Positions 1-5,943 of a stretch of DNA of 5,943 nucleotides are shown here, one piece after another. This stretch comes from an uncultured Flammeovirgaceae bacterium (GTDB lineage Bacteria > Bacteroidota > Bacteroidia > Cytophagales > Cyclobacteriaceae). The notes beneath the pieces are model-generated. The model searched no databases. It was not told the DNA's origin and was given only the letters and a program-made list of their open reading frames with translations. Position 1 is the stretch's first letter. The number at the start of each line of letters is the position of its first letter. The position numbers and the translations under genes are program-made. The stretch is taken from NCBI GenBank assembly GCA_937138955.1, contig CAKZPJ010000108.1, positions 1-5,943 of the forward strand, in the 5' to 3' direction.

Positions 1-1588
1 ACATCTGACTGCTGGTCCATTTCAATAGGTTGTCTAGCATATTAGCTGTGTTCTCTACAGTAGTAGCAAGAGAGCCAAAAATCTGGGGTATTTCTTCGGG
101 TGAAAGCCCCCCGCTGTCAAGCACGTTGATAATTCCTTTCAAGGAGTTGAGAGGGCTACGAAAATCGTGAGAGATAATTGAGAGTAGCTTATTTTTAAGT
201 TGGTTTAAACGACAAAGATCTTGATTCTGGTCTTGTAACCGTAGCTGCTGCACTTGCAGTTGTTCGTTGTTTGCTTCTAATTCTTCTTTATGATTGGCTA
301 GTTGCAAACTTAGTGTTTTGCGATGTTGGTAGAAAATATACACCAGAATGAAGCCACCTAGCAATAATAGGGCAATTAATGTAGCACCAACTAGGTAGGT
401 CGTCTGCCATTCAATGTGGGCTTTGTTTATGGCGTTATCTTTTTCTAATAGCTCAATCTTGGTGTTAGCCCGCATTTGTTCCAGCTTATTTATAGCTTTA
501 CTGGTTTCAACAGAGTACACACTATCTTGGTAACTTAATTGTACTGATCTATACTCGTGAGCTTTCTCGAATTCCCTCAATGTAGAGTAGTAGTCAGCTA
601 ATAGTTTAGCCGACTCTCCTATCTCGAGCAAATCTTTATTAGCTACTGATAGATTATAGGCCTGAGTAGCTGCGAAGATAGCCGTATCATATTCTGAGCG
701 GGCCCACTGCACGTGGGCAACTAGTTGCCAGGCTTGTAACTTATCGTTTTTGTCTTGCTGGCACAGAGCAAGATCTAAGATGTAATAAGCATTGTACAAG
801 GATTCGTCAAGTTGACCCCTCCTAATTTTAATATGCGTAATGCCATATAAGGGTAGAAGGGCGGCACTTCTATCGTGTTGTTGATTAGCCCATTCTAGTG
901 ACTGATGGTAGTATTCTAGGGCTACGTCCAAACTATCAAAATCCCTACCCCAAACGGTCCCGATATTTGAGTATAAGTAAGCAATATTGATAGTATCTTG
1001 AGCCGCTAAACTTGCTTTTAGCCCTTTCTCATAATAATTAAGTGCTTTGTAAAATTTCTTTTGGGCGGTATAAAGGGTGCCAATACTACAGTATATGGTT
1101 CCCAAACCTTCTTCATTTTCTAATTTCTCATAAATTGCTAGGCATTGGTGGTAACTTTCTAATGCTTGTTCGTAGTTGCCTTGCCGATCATAAATAGCAC
1201 CTAGAAAATTAAGGGCCTCTGCTAACGATAGTAAATCACCGGGGTTATGCTGGCGATAGATATTGACTGCTCGCTCAAGACAGTAGACGACACTATCATA
1301 ATGCCCGAACGCTTCGTACGCATGTGCTAATGAAATATACAGTAGTCCTAAAGTATCTGGTTGCCCCTGATGTTGAGTATACTTTAGAATTTTATATGCG
1401 GTTGATATTGCTTTGGCGGGCGAATCGCGAGCAATTGTACTTAGCGTACTAAGAATTTCGGTCTGCTTTTGGGTCGGTACTCCCACAAATGCCTGGGCAA
1501 GGCTATCAAAATTATGATCTTGTGCCAAGGCTATCCCGTTAGGCCAAAAAAGCCAACAGTAAATTACTAACCAACCACACTTATTCAT
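1..1588 (-). CDS. TPR-containing sensor histidine kinase, paralogue 1 (3' end beyond window)
   Basis: I translated this frame codon by codon: it is open from ATG at 1588 to the window edge, giving 529 residues with no stop or frameshift. It begins with a signal peptide (hydrophobic residues 6-21, likely cleavage after ALA at 20-22), then about seven TPR-like helical repeats (roughly 84-359) predicted to be periplasmic. A helical stretch containing LLEKDNA follows, then one membrane segment (about 395-413), a Q/E/N-rich coiled coil, and a HisKA/DHp domain with the H-box SHDFRSPL; the phospho-acceptor is H474 (codon at 167-169). The catalytic ATPase domain must lie beyond position 1. It is a tandem paralogue of the kinase at 1817-3982: by eye 49 of 66 residues match from LKNKLL through the end of the visible DHp. 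The start is supported by the signal peptide and the A-rich sequence just upstream. TPR kinases of this layout sense unknown, probably protein or envelope, cues; the ligand and response regulator are not visible. Confidence 0.93.
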   Translation of the reverse strand, partial: MNKCGWLVIYCWLFWPNGIALAQDHNFDSLAQAFVGVPTQKQTEILSTLSTIARDSPAKAISTAYKILKYTQHQGQPDTLGLLYISLAHAYEAFGHYDSVVYCLERAVNIYRQHNPGDLLSLAEALNFLGAIYDRQGNYEQALESYHQCLAIYEKLENEEGLGTIYCSIGTLYTAQKKFYKALNYYEKGLKASLAAQDTINIAYLYSNIGTVWGRDFDSLDVALEYYHQSLEWANQQHDRSAALLPLYGITHIKIRRGQLDESLYNAYYILDLALCQQDKNDKLQAWQLVAHVQWARSEYDTAIFAATQAYNLSVANKDLLEIGESAKLLADYYSTLREFEKAHEYRSVQLSYQDSVYSVETSKAINKLEQMRANTKIELLEKDNAINKAHIEWQTTYLVGATLIALLLLGGFILVYIFYQHRKTLSLQLANHKEELEANNEQLQVQQLRLQDQNQDLCRLNQLKNKLLSIISHDFRSPLNSLKGIINVLDSGGLSPEEIPQIFGSLATTVENTANMLDNLLKWTSSQM

Positions 1589-1816
1589 ATTTTTTCAGAT
1601 CAGGTTTTCCCTACCTAGCATTTGCCAAAGTGATGCAATGCTACTATAATCTGGTTGCAAAAAAGGGAAATACTCGTAGAAAGGAAAATTACTTTCTCAT
1701 AGGAAATCACATTGTACTGAAAAAAGAATAAGTATCACTTAACTATTTTGATGCATTGGATAAATAAACTGAACCAACTCTATTAATATTATTCTCTCAG
1801 GGCAAATAATACTAAT

Positions 1817-3982
1817 TTATGTAGCGTTGGTGATGGATTTACCACTCTGTGGGTAGGGGGGAAATTGCTGAGGGTGAGTAACTAGGGTGAAGTGAAACGT
1901 AGATCCCTTTTTGTGCTCGCTTTCTACCCATATTTCTCCCCCATTAATATTCACAAACTCTTGACAAAGGATTAAGCCCAAGCCAGTACCCTTTTCATTA
2001 TCAGTACCATAGGTAGTATGCTCCTTCAACTGAAATATCTTATCCATATTTTCGGTACTCATACCAATACCAGTATCAATTACTGAAATAGTTACTTTGC
2101 CATTTTCCAGGAAAGCTTCTATCGTAATAGAATCATTTTTTGAAGTAAACTTGATAGCGTTAGAAACTAAGTTTCGCACAATGAGCCGTACCATCTCGGG
2201 GTCAGCATAAACCGATAGTGCTGAGTCAATATTACAGTAAAGGGCCACTCCTTTCTTTTCAGCCAAAATAAGTTGAGAGCTAATAACTTCTTTCACTATT
2301 GTAGACAGATTAATGTGTTCTGGCTCTACTCGTATTCCCTGCATCTGGTTGCGAGTCCACTTTAAAAGGTTGTCTAACATATTGGTGGTATTTTCCACTT
2401 TAGAAGCGAGCGACTCAAATACTTGCTCAATCTCTTCGGCTGAAAGAGCGTGGCTGTTCAGCATGGCAATCACTCCTTGTAGCGAGCTTAACGGACTACG
2501 AAAATCATGAGAGATAATAGATAGCAGTTTATTTTTAAGACTATTGAGCCGAACTAAATCCTGATTTTGACCTTGCAACTGCTGCTGATGCTGTCGGAGC
2601 TTATTGTTCATTTGGGTGAGCTGTTCATTGCTTTTGGCGATTTGCTCTTTTTGGGTGGATAGCTGTGAACTGATTCTTTTACGTTGCTTATTAGTTCTAT
2701 ACAAGAATAGCAAGCCACTAAGCAGCAATAAAGCAGTTACAGAAGTAGCTATTGAGTAAACCATTTGTCGTTCAATCACTGCCTCCCGTTCAGAAATTTG
2801 CGCCTTTTTAAGGGCATTATCTTTTTCTAACTTTTCAATCCTAGTATCGTCGCGGGTACGTTCTAGGTTAGAGATAATCTTGCTCTTCTCAAAGGAGTAG
2901 ATACTATCTTGGTAAGCCATTTGAATAGCCTGATATTCATAGGCTTTCTCAAAATCACCCATTTCAGAATAATAGTCAGCTAGTAGCTCTCCCGATGTGC
3001 TAATTTCCATAGAGGCTTGACTGGTTATGGCTAAGTTGTAGGCTTTAGTAGCTGCTCGAACCGCTGCTTGACGCTCCTGGCGAGCCCATTGTGCCTTAGC
3101 TAGTAACTGCCAAGCATATAGCTTGTCGTTAGTATTTTGCTGCCTTTGTGCCAAATCTAAAATGTATTGGGCTTTAGATAAAGCTTCGTCAAGTTCCCCT
3201 CTTTTTATTTGAATATTAGCTATTCCGTACAAAGGAATAGCTGCAACAGCTTCATTATTCTGTTGCTCGGCCCAATCTACAGCACGTTGATAATAACCCA
3301 TTGCTAGGTCTAGGCTATCAAGATGTTTTCCCCATATCATACCAATATTAGAGTATAAATAGACAATATTTACAGTATCCTGAATAGCCTGACTAATCTC
3401 CAAGCTTTTTTCGTAATACTCAATTGCCTGAAAATATTGTTTCTGAAAGCTGTAGATATTACCGATATTGAGATAGGCAATGCCTAGTCCTTCTCGATCT
3501 CCCTGCTCTTCCCAGATAGCTAAGGCTTTGTAGTAGCTTTCTAAAGCTTCGGGATAGCGCCCTTGAAGATCATACGCAATTCCAGCCAGATTCAGCATTC
3601 TAGCTAGTTGAAGTGACTTATTGCCTACTTGGCGAATAGTATTAATTGATTCGTCGAGGACATGAAGAGCGCTATCGTATTTGCCTTTGTTGTAGTGAGC
3701 GACAGCTAGATTGTAATCTACTTTGGCTAAAGTATCAGGGATACCCAAATTCTTCGCTTGCTGTTTAATTGTCTGTCCTACCACCAGCATCTGCTTAGGC
3801 GTTTTCCGTAGATCCTCTAATATAGTAGCCTGTTTGGTAGAGTCAGCCTGAAGATAAACACGAGCCAAACTATCAGCATTAATAGATTGAGCCGTACTTA
3901 TTGTTCCGCTGAAGCAAAAAAATAAGAAGCTGAAAAGAATTGATAGACGACTAATCATACCCAAATACAACGAATCTCTCAT
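1817..3982 (-). CDS. TPR-containing sensor histidine kinase, paralogue 2 (complete)
   Basis: This is a complete 721-residue membrane sensor kinase that should autophosphorylate on histidine and pass phosphate to an unidentified response regulator. It has a signal peptide (hydrophobic about 10-25), seven TPR-like repeats (about 88-121, 127-162, 167-202, 207-243, 248-283, 287-322, 327-363), a helix with KLEKDNA, a membrane segment (about 407-428), a cytoplasmic coiled coil rich in Q and N (about 430-480), a DHp with SHDFRSPL (H492), and an HATPase_c domain. ATPase motifs seen are the N-box N604/N608/K611, the G1 box DTGIG at 636-640, and the G2 box KGTGLGL at 664-670. A proline-containing tail of about 20 residues follows the last strand. 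There is no receiver or DNA-binding domain, so it is not a hybrid or one-component regulator. An in-frame ATG at 3958 (M9) is a credible alternative start: it puts the DSLA motif at nearly the same distance from the N terminus as in the paralogue. Transcription probably starts in the 117-bp gap upstream, which holds a dyad. Confidence 0.95.
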   Translation of the reverse strand: MRDSLYLGMISRLSILFSFLFFCFSGTISTAQSINADSLARVYLQADSTKQATILEDLRKTPKQMLVVGQTIKQQAKNLGIPDTLAKVDYNLAVAHYNKGKYDSALHVLDESINTIRQVGNKSLQLARMLNLAGIAYDLQGRYPEALESYYKALAIWEEQGDREGLGIAYLNIGNIYSFQKQYFQAIEYYEKSLEISQAIQDTVNIVYLYSNIGMIWGKHLDSLDLAMGYYQRAVDWAEQQNNEAVAAIPLYGIANIQIKRGELDEALSKAQYILDLAQRQQNTNDKLYAWQLLAKAQWARQERQAAVRAATKAYNLAITSQASMEISTSGELLADYYSEMGDFEKAYEYQAIQMAYQDSIYSFEKSKIISNLERTRDDTRIEKLEKDNALKKAQISEREAVIERQMVYSIATSVTALLLLSGLLFLYRTNKQRKRISSQLSTQKEQIAKSNEQLTQMNNKLRQHQQQLQGQNQDLVRLNSLKNKLLSIISHDFRSPLSSLQGVIAMLNSHALSAEEIEQVFESLASKVENTTNMLDNLLKWTRNQMQGIRVEPEHINLSTIVKEVISSQLILAEKKGVALYCNIDSALSVYADPEMVRLIVRNLVSNAIKFTSKNDSITIEAFLENGKVTISVIDTGIGMSTENMDKIFQLKEHTTYGTDNEKGTGLGLILCQEFVNINGGEIWVESEHKKGSTFHFTLVTHPQQFPPYPQSGKSITNAT

Positions 3983-4009
3983 CTAAAAAGTGTAAGCTAG
4001 TTGCTCATC

Positions 4010-4024
4010 AGTCATATAATGACT
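4010..4024. promoter_or_regulatory. Dyad AGTCAT-ATA-ATGACT upstream of complete kinase gene
   Basis: The sequence shows two perfect 6-bp inverted arms separated by ATA, 27 bp before the ATG at 3982, in an AT-rich gap. Weaker outer arms (TTGC at 4001-4004 and GCAA at 4032-4035) are almost centred on the same point. It could be an operator for a dimeric regulator or a small leader hairpin. No T-run follows it on either strand, so a terminator is unlikely. Short palindromes are common by chance in AT-rich DNA, so this is a candidate only. Confidence 0.3.
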
Positions 4025-4099
4025 AATTAATGCAATTAAGTTAATAAAGTATTTTGAAGAAAGTTGTATTTGGAATAAAAGTACGTGGTATGAGAAGAA

Positions 4100-4468
4100 C
4101 TATACCGGTTCTTTGTGGTTTTTCAGCGTAGAGGGTTGAGCCATCCATCCCCACTTACTACAATGTTGTTTCATAGAAGCTTTGAACTTTTCCCGATCTT
4201 CAGGAGGCATATTACGCCACTTTTCTTCAAATTTACGCTTCCAGGCTCGTTTACGGGCTATGCTACCTCCACCCCAGCGACCTTGCCCCAAACTGCTAAA
4301 AAGTATTTTTGATAGCACTATTAAGCCTATTGACTGCCCAAACGAAATGGATGGACCATTAAATAGCGATGGTACTAACCAATTCCAAAGTAACATCACA
4401 ACTGTACTAAGTGCCAAAATGACGATGGCTATTAAGGCGATCATCTTAAAAAACCAATATACTTTCAT
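4100..4468 (-). CDS. Small two-helix membrane protein paired with ECF sigma factor
   Basis: This 122-residue protein has two hydrophobic helices (about 8-34 and 42-61) joined by a short loop with the motif WNWLVPSLF (28-36), then a G/R/K/W-rich tail (63-122). The positive charge of the tail predicts both ends in the cytoplasm. The tail holds MPPEDREKFK (87-96), which resembles the 'TPEEREKFR' helices seen in several small stress- or metal-associated proteins, and an HC pair at 102-103. I recall similar small membrane proteins next to ECF sigma genes in other bacteria, but cannot name a family. The ATG at 4468 follows an A-rich stretch and lies 25 bp after the sigma stop, so the two are very probably one operon. 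A role as membrane anchor, sensor or anti-sigma partner is inference from position and topology; it has no recognisable zinc-finger or ASD anti-sigma domain. Confidence 0.85.
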   Translation of the reverse strand: MKVYWFFKMIALIAIVILALSTVVMLLWNWLVPSLFNGPSISFGQSIGLIVLSKILFSSLGQGRWGGGSIARKRAWKRKFEEKWRNMPPEDREKFKASMKQHCSKWGWMAQPSTLKNHKEPV

Positions 4469-4493
4469 TTTTAATTAATGTTCATGGTTTGAT

Positions 4494-5078
4494 TTAATTG
4501 CGTAGATCGTCGTATAAACTTTGAAGCCTCTTCCGTAGAAATAATACGGCGTACCGCTTACGTGAAAGTAAAGTATTGACTGATGTTTTGGTAGCGGCAC
4601 TGATTTCTTTGTAGCTAAGGTCTTCAAATTCGTGCATCACAAACACCTCTCGCTGCTCTTCCGGCATCTCTTCCAGTGCATCTTCTACTGCATGCCAAAT
4701 TACCGAGCGCATCAATTCACTTTCGGGATGACTGCTGAGATCAGATAGCATATCCTCCAGCCGTAAGGCAGTTTCACCTTCGGCAAAACTTGCCGACTGC
4801 TCGCTAAAGTTGCGGGGCTTCTTTTTACGATACCGGTCTGTAATCTTATTGCGAGCTACGGTAAATAGCCAGGAGGTGACTCGGTCAATAGACTTAACCG
4901 TTCGGTAGGCTTCCGTAAACTGATAAAATACGTCTTGTAATATATCTTCGGCTTCTTCTCGGTCGGGTATTCGCTGCTGGATAAAGCTTAACAAACGCGG
5001 ACGTTCACGTTGTACTGTTAAACTAATCTCACTCTCCTTGCGCGGAACCAGACCACCGGTTAAACTCAGTGCTTCCAT
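4494..5078 (-). CDS. ECF-type RNA polymerase sigma-70 factor
   Basis: This 194-residue protein is an alternative sigma factor that would direct RNA polymerase core to a small set of promoters. Region 2 spans about 22-88: DREEAEDILQDVFYQF (39-54) is the core-binding helix, and SWLFTVARNKITDRYRKKK (69-87) covers the melting and -10 recognition part. A rather long acidic linker (about 89-128) precedes region 4 (about 130-185). There EMPEEQREVFVMHEF leads into the helix-turn-helix around LSYKEISAATKTSVNTLLSRK, which contacts the -35 element. Regions 1.2 and 3 are absent, which places it in the ECF group. ATG 5078 is the only methionine before the conserved region; about 20 poorly conserved residues precede region 2. 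It leads a two-gene unit with the membrane protein 25 bp downstream. The target regulon cannot be read from this window, although a possible self-directed promoter lies just upstream. Confidence 0.95.
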   Translation of the reverse strand: MEALSLTGGLVPRKESEISLTVQRERPRLLSFIQQRIPDREEAEDILQDVFYQFTEAYRTVKSIDRVTSWLFTVARNKITDRYRKKKPRNFSEQSASFAEGETALRLEDMLSDLSSHPESELMRSVIWHAVEDALEEMPEEQREVFVMHEFEDLSYKEISAATKTSVNTLLSRKRYAVLFLRKRLQSLYDDLRN

Positions 5079-5087
5079 GATTCTTGG

Positions 5088-5124
5088 TAAGACGTATTAA
5101 CGCAAAAAAAATTGTAAAGGTTAA
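5088..5124 (-). promoter_or_regulatory. Possible ECF-like promoter before the sigma gene
   Basis: Reading the minus strand, the gap holds TTAACC (5124-5119) running into TTTACAA (5118-5112), then eight T residues (5110-5103) and CGTCTTA (5094-5088). ECF promoters typically have an AAC-containing -35 and a CGTC-like -10, which suggests autoregulation. The fit is imperfect: AAC to CGTC is 25 nt and TTTAC to CGTC is 19 nt, against a usual 16-17. The -10-like box is also only 12 nt from the ATG, implying an almost leaderless message. Confidence 0.28.
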
Positions 5125-5262
5125 GACGGAGACCGGATTCCGAAGACTGGAAGACGCGGAAAGGAGGACGGAATACGGAAACCAATAATTTGTTTATTCT
5201 CCGTACTCCCTTTTCTCCATATCAGTTGCGCCCAGACTCCAGAGTCCGGTCTCCGGCTTCCG
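5124..5262. repeat. Low-complexity imperfect inverted repeat overlapping peptidase 3' end
   Basis: The left arm (about 5124-5178) is purine-rich on the plus strand and built from GGA, GAAGAC, GGAGAC and GGAATAC-like units. The right arm (about 5197-5262) is its pyrimidine-rich counterpart, and an AT-rich centre lies near 5184-5196. The best-paired part is CGGAGACCGGA at 5127-5137 against TCCGGTCTCCG at 5245-5255 (11 of 11), and 9 of the next 13 positions towards the centre also pair. The inner arms share TACGGA at 5173-5178 with TCCGTA at 5199-5204. In the minus-strand transcript this would form a long hairpin followed by a T-rich stretch with T8 at 5110-5103, so it may also end the peptidase message. 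It resembles dispersed low-complexity intergenic repeats; copy number in the genome is unknown. Confidence 0.6.
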
Positions 5263-5943
5263 TTTCCTTAGGAAAGCCCCGGTCGCGCATGAGTGCATCG
5301 ATCTCAGCATTGCGACCTCGGAACTGGCGGTAGGCTTCGGAAGGGTCCATTGCATTGCGCGGAGCAAAAAGGTACTTTACTAATTTGTCAGCAAGCTCTT
5401 TATCGTAGAACCCGTCCGGGGCATCGGCAAAAGCTTCGGCAGCATCGGCAGTGAGTACATCAGCCCACATATAGCCGTAGTAAGCCGTTGCGTAGCCCTC
5501 GCCGGAGAATACGTGACTGAAGTGGGGAGTGCGGTGGCGCATTACCACTTCTTCGGGCATATTCATAGCCGCTAGAGTTTCTTTCTCAAACTGATCTACA
5601 TCCAAGTTTTCTGGGTCAGCCAAATGAAGCTTCATATCTATTAGCGCGGAGGCTAAGTATTCGGTAGTAGCGAAGCCCTGATTGAAAGTATCCGCTTTTT
5701 TAATCTTGTTGACTAGTTCCTGGGGCATTGGCTCGCCCGTTTCGTAATGAACTAGGTAATTCTCAATTACCGGATCGGTAGATAGCCAACGTTCTAGCAG
5801 TTGCGATTGAAACTCGGTGTAATCGCGAACCCCGCCGTTGAGGGTAGGGTAGCGCACATTGGATGAAAAGAAGTGCAGGGCATGACCAAATTCATGGAAG
5901 AAAGTGGTAGCATCATCCCAGGAAACCAATACCGGTTCGCCGG
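5222..5943 (-). CDS. M3-family zinc oligopeptidase, C-terminal part (5' end beyond window)
   Basis: The frame is open from the window edge; 239 residues and the stop are visible, roughly the last third of a protein usually near 650-700 residues. It has the M3 signature HEFGHALH: zinc-binding H codons at 5894-5896 and 5882-5884, with the catalytic E between them. The third ligand is most likely the E of YTEFQSQ (5813-5815). The C-terminal substrate-binding block FSHVFSGEGYATAYYGY (H codon 5513-5515, tyrosines within 5471-5494) matches the HxFxxxxYxxxYYxY pattern of thimet/Dcp-type peptidases. These enzymes cut short peptides, either internally (oligopeptidase A) or by removing dipeptides (Dcp); the fragment does not decide which. 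The first in-frame start-like codon in the window, TTG at 5929, is internal. The ordinary C terminus probably ends near RDRGFP; the following KETEAGDRTLESGRN is encoded by the inverted-repeat element, suggesting the element replaced or extended the native end. Confidence 0.95.
   Translation of the reverse strand, partial: GEPVLVSWDDATTFFHEFGHALHFFSSNVRYPTLNGGVRDYTEFQSQLLERWLSTDPVIENYLVHYETGEPMPQELVNKIKKADTFNQGFATTEYLASALIDMKLHLADPENLDVDQFEKETLAAMNMPEEVVMRHRTPHFSHVFSGEGYATAYYGYMWADVLTADAAEAFADAPDGFYDKELADKLVKYLFAPRNAMDPSEAYRQFRGRNAEIDALMRDRGFPKETEAGDRTLESGRN

Noticed and set aside
1..1588. Pseudogene or frameshift in the first kinase
   Set aside because: Full manual translation gave one uninterrupted frame that aligns with its paralogue throughout; it is only cut by the window edge.
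1589..1816. Promoter or terminator in the gap between the two kinases
   Set aside because: The best -7-like box, TCACTTTG at 1633-1626, departs from the Bacteroidota TAnnTTTG pattern and its nearest upstream TTG is 24 nt away rather than about 19. No stable hairpin with a T-run follows the 1817 stop. The gap is AT-rich spacer with nothing I can defend.
2313..2510. 65-codon plus-strand open frame inside the complete kinase
   Set aside because: It lies wholly antisense to the conserved DHp region of a well-supported gene and shows no recognisable protein features.
1..3982. Hybrid kinase or AraC-type one-component regulator
   Set aside because: The complete copy ends after HATPase_c with a short tail and has no receiver or helix-turn-helix domain.
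4095..4113. AAGAAC/GTTCTT 6-bp stem over the membrane-protein stop codon as a terminator
   Set aside because: The stem is short and AT-rich, with a 7-nt loop, and no T-run follows on either strand.
4115..4478. Two overlapping plus-strand open frames across the small membrane protein gene
   Set aside because: Both are antisense to the membrane protein, which has coherent hydrophobic helices, a good start and operon spacing; the antisense products have no domain signature.
5222..5929. Short 235-residue peptidase starting at TTG 5929
   Set aside because: The frame continues upstream to the window edge, the zinc motif would sit at residue 12, and M3 enzymes need a large N-terminal helical domain; this is the 3' part of a longer gene.

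Overview
The window looks like a piece of a Bacteroidota chromosome, most likely from a marine or soil Cytophagales-type bacterium. The reasons are moderate-to-low GC, start codons preceded by A/T-rich sequence with no strong Shine-Dalgarno, large periplasmic-TPR histidine kinases of a type common in that phylum, and an M3 metallopeptidase resembling Bacteroidota homologues. This assignment is by pattern recognition; no search was run. All five genes lie on the minus strand, so transcription runs from high to low coordinates. No tRNA, rRNA, CRISPR array, IS element or phage gene was seen.

In order of transcription: (1) 5943-5222 is the C-terminal part of an M3-family zinc oligopeptidase, cut by the window edge. 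Its last ~15 codons lie inside a low-complexity inverted repeat. (2) About 5124-5262 is that repeat: one purine-rich and one pyrimidine-rich arm with an AT-rich middle, able to fold into a long imperfect hairpin. (3) 5078-4494 encodes an ECF-type sigma-70 factor. (4) After 25 bp, 4468-4100 encodes a 122-residue two-helix membrane protein with a basic tail, almost certainly co-transcribed with the sigma factor. (5) 3982-1817 is a complete 721-residue TPR sensor histidine kinase. (6) 1588-1 is a second, clearly paralogous TPR kinase; its first 529 residues are present and its ATPase domain lies beyond the window.

Two functional units stand out. The sigma factor plus small membrane protein looks like a compact membrane-linked transcription switch whose signal is unknown. 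The two kinases are a tandem duplication. Both keep the same layout (signal peptide, seven or so periplasmic TPRs, helix, membrane segment, cytoplasmic coiled coil, DHp), but they differ by exactly seven residues on each side of the membrane segment, i.e. one coiled-coil heptad per side. No response regulator, receiver domain or recognisable anti-sigma domain lies in the window, so the downstream partners are unknown. The peptidase is probably an unrelated housekeeping neighbour.
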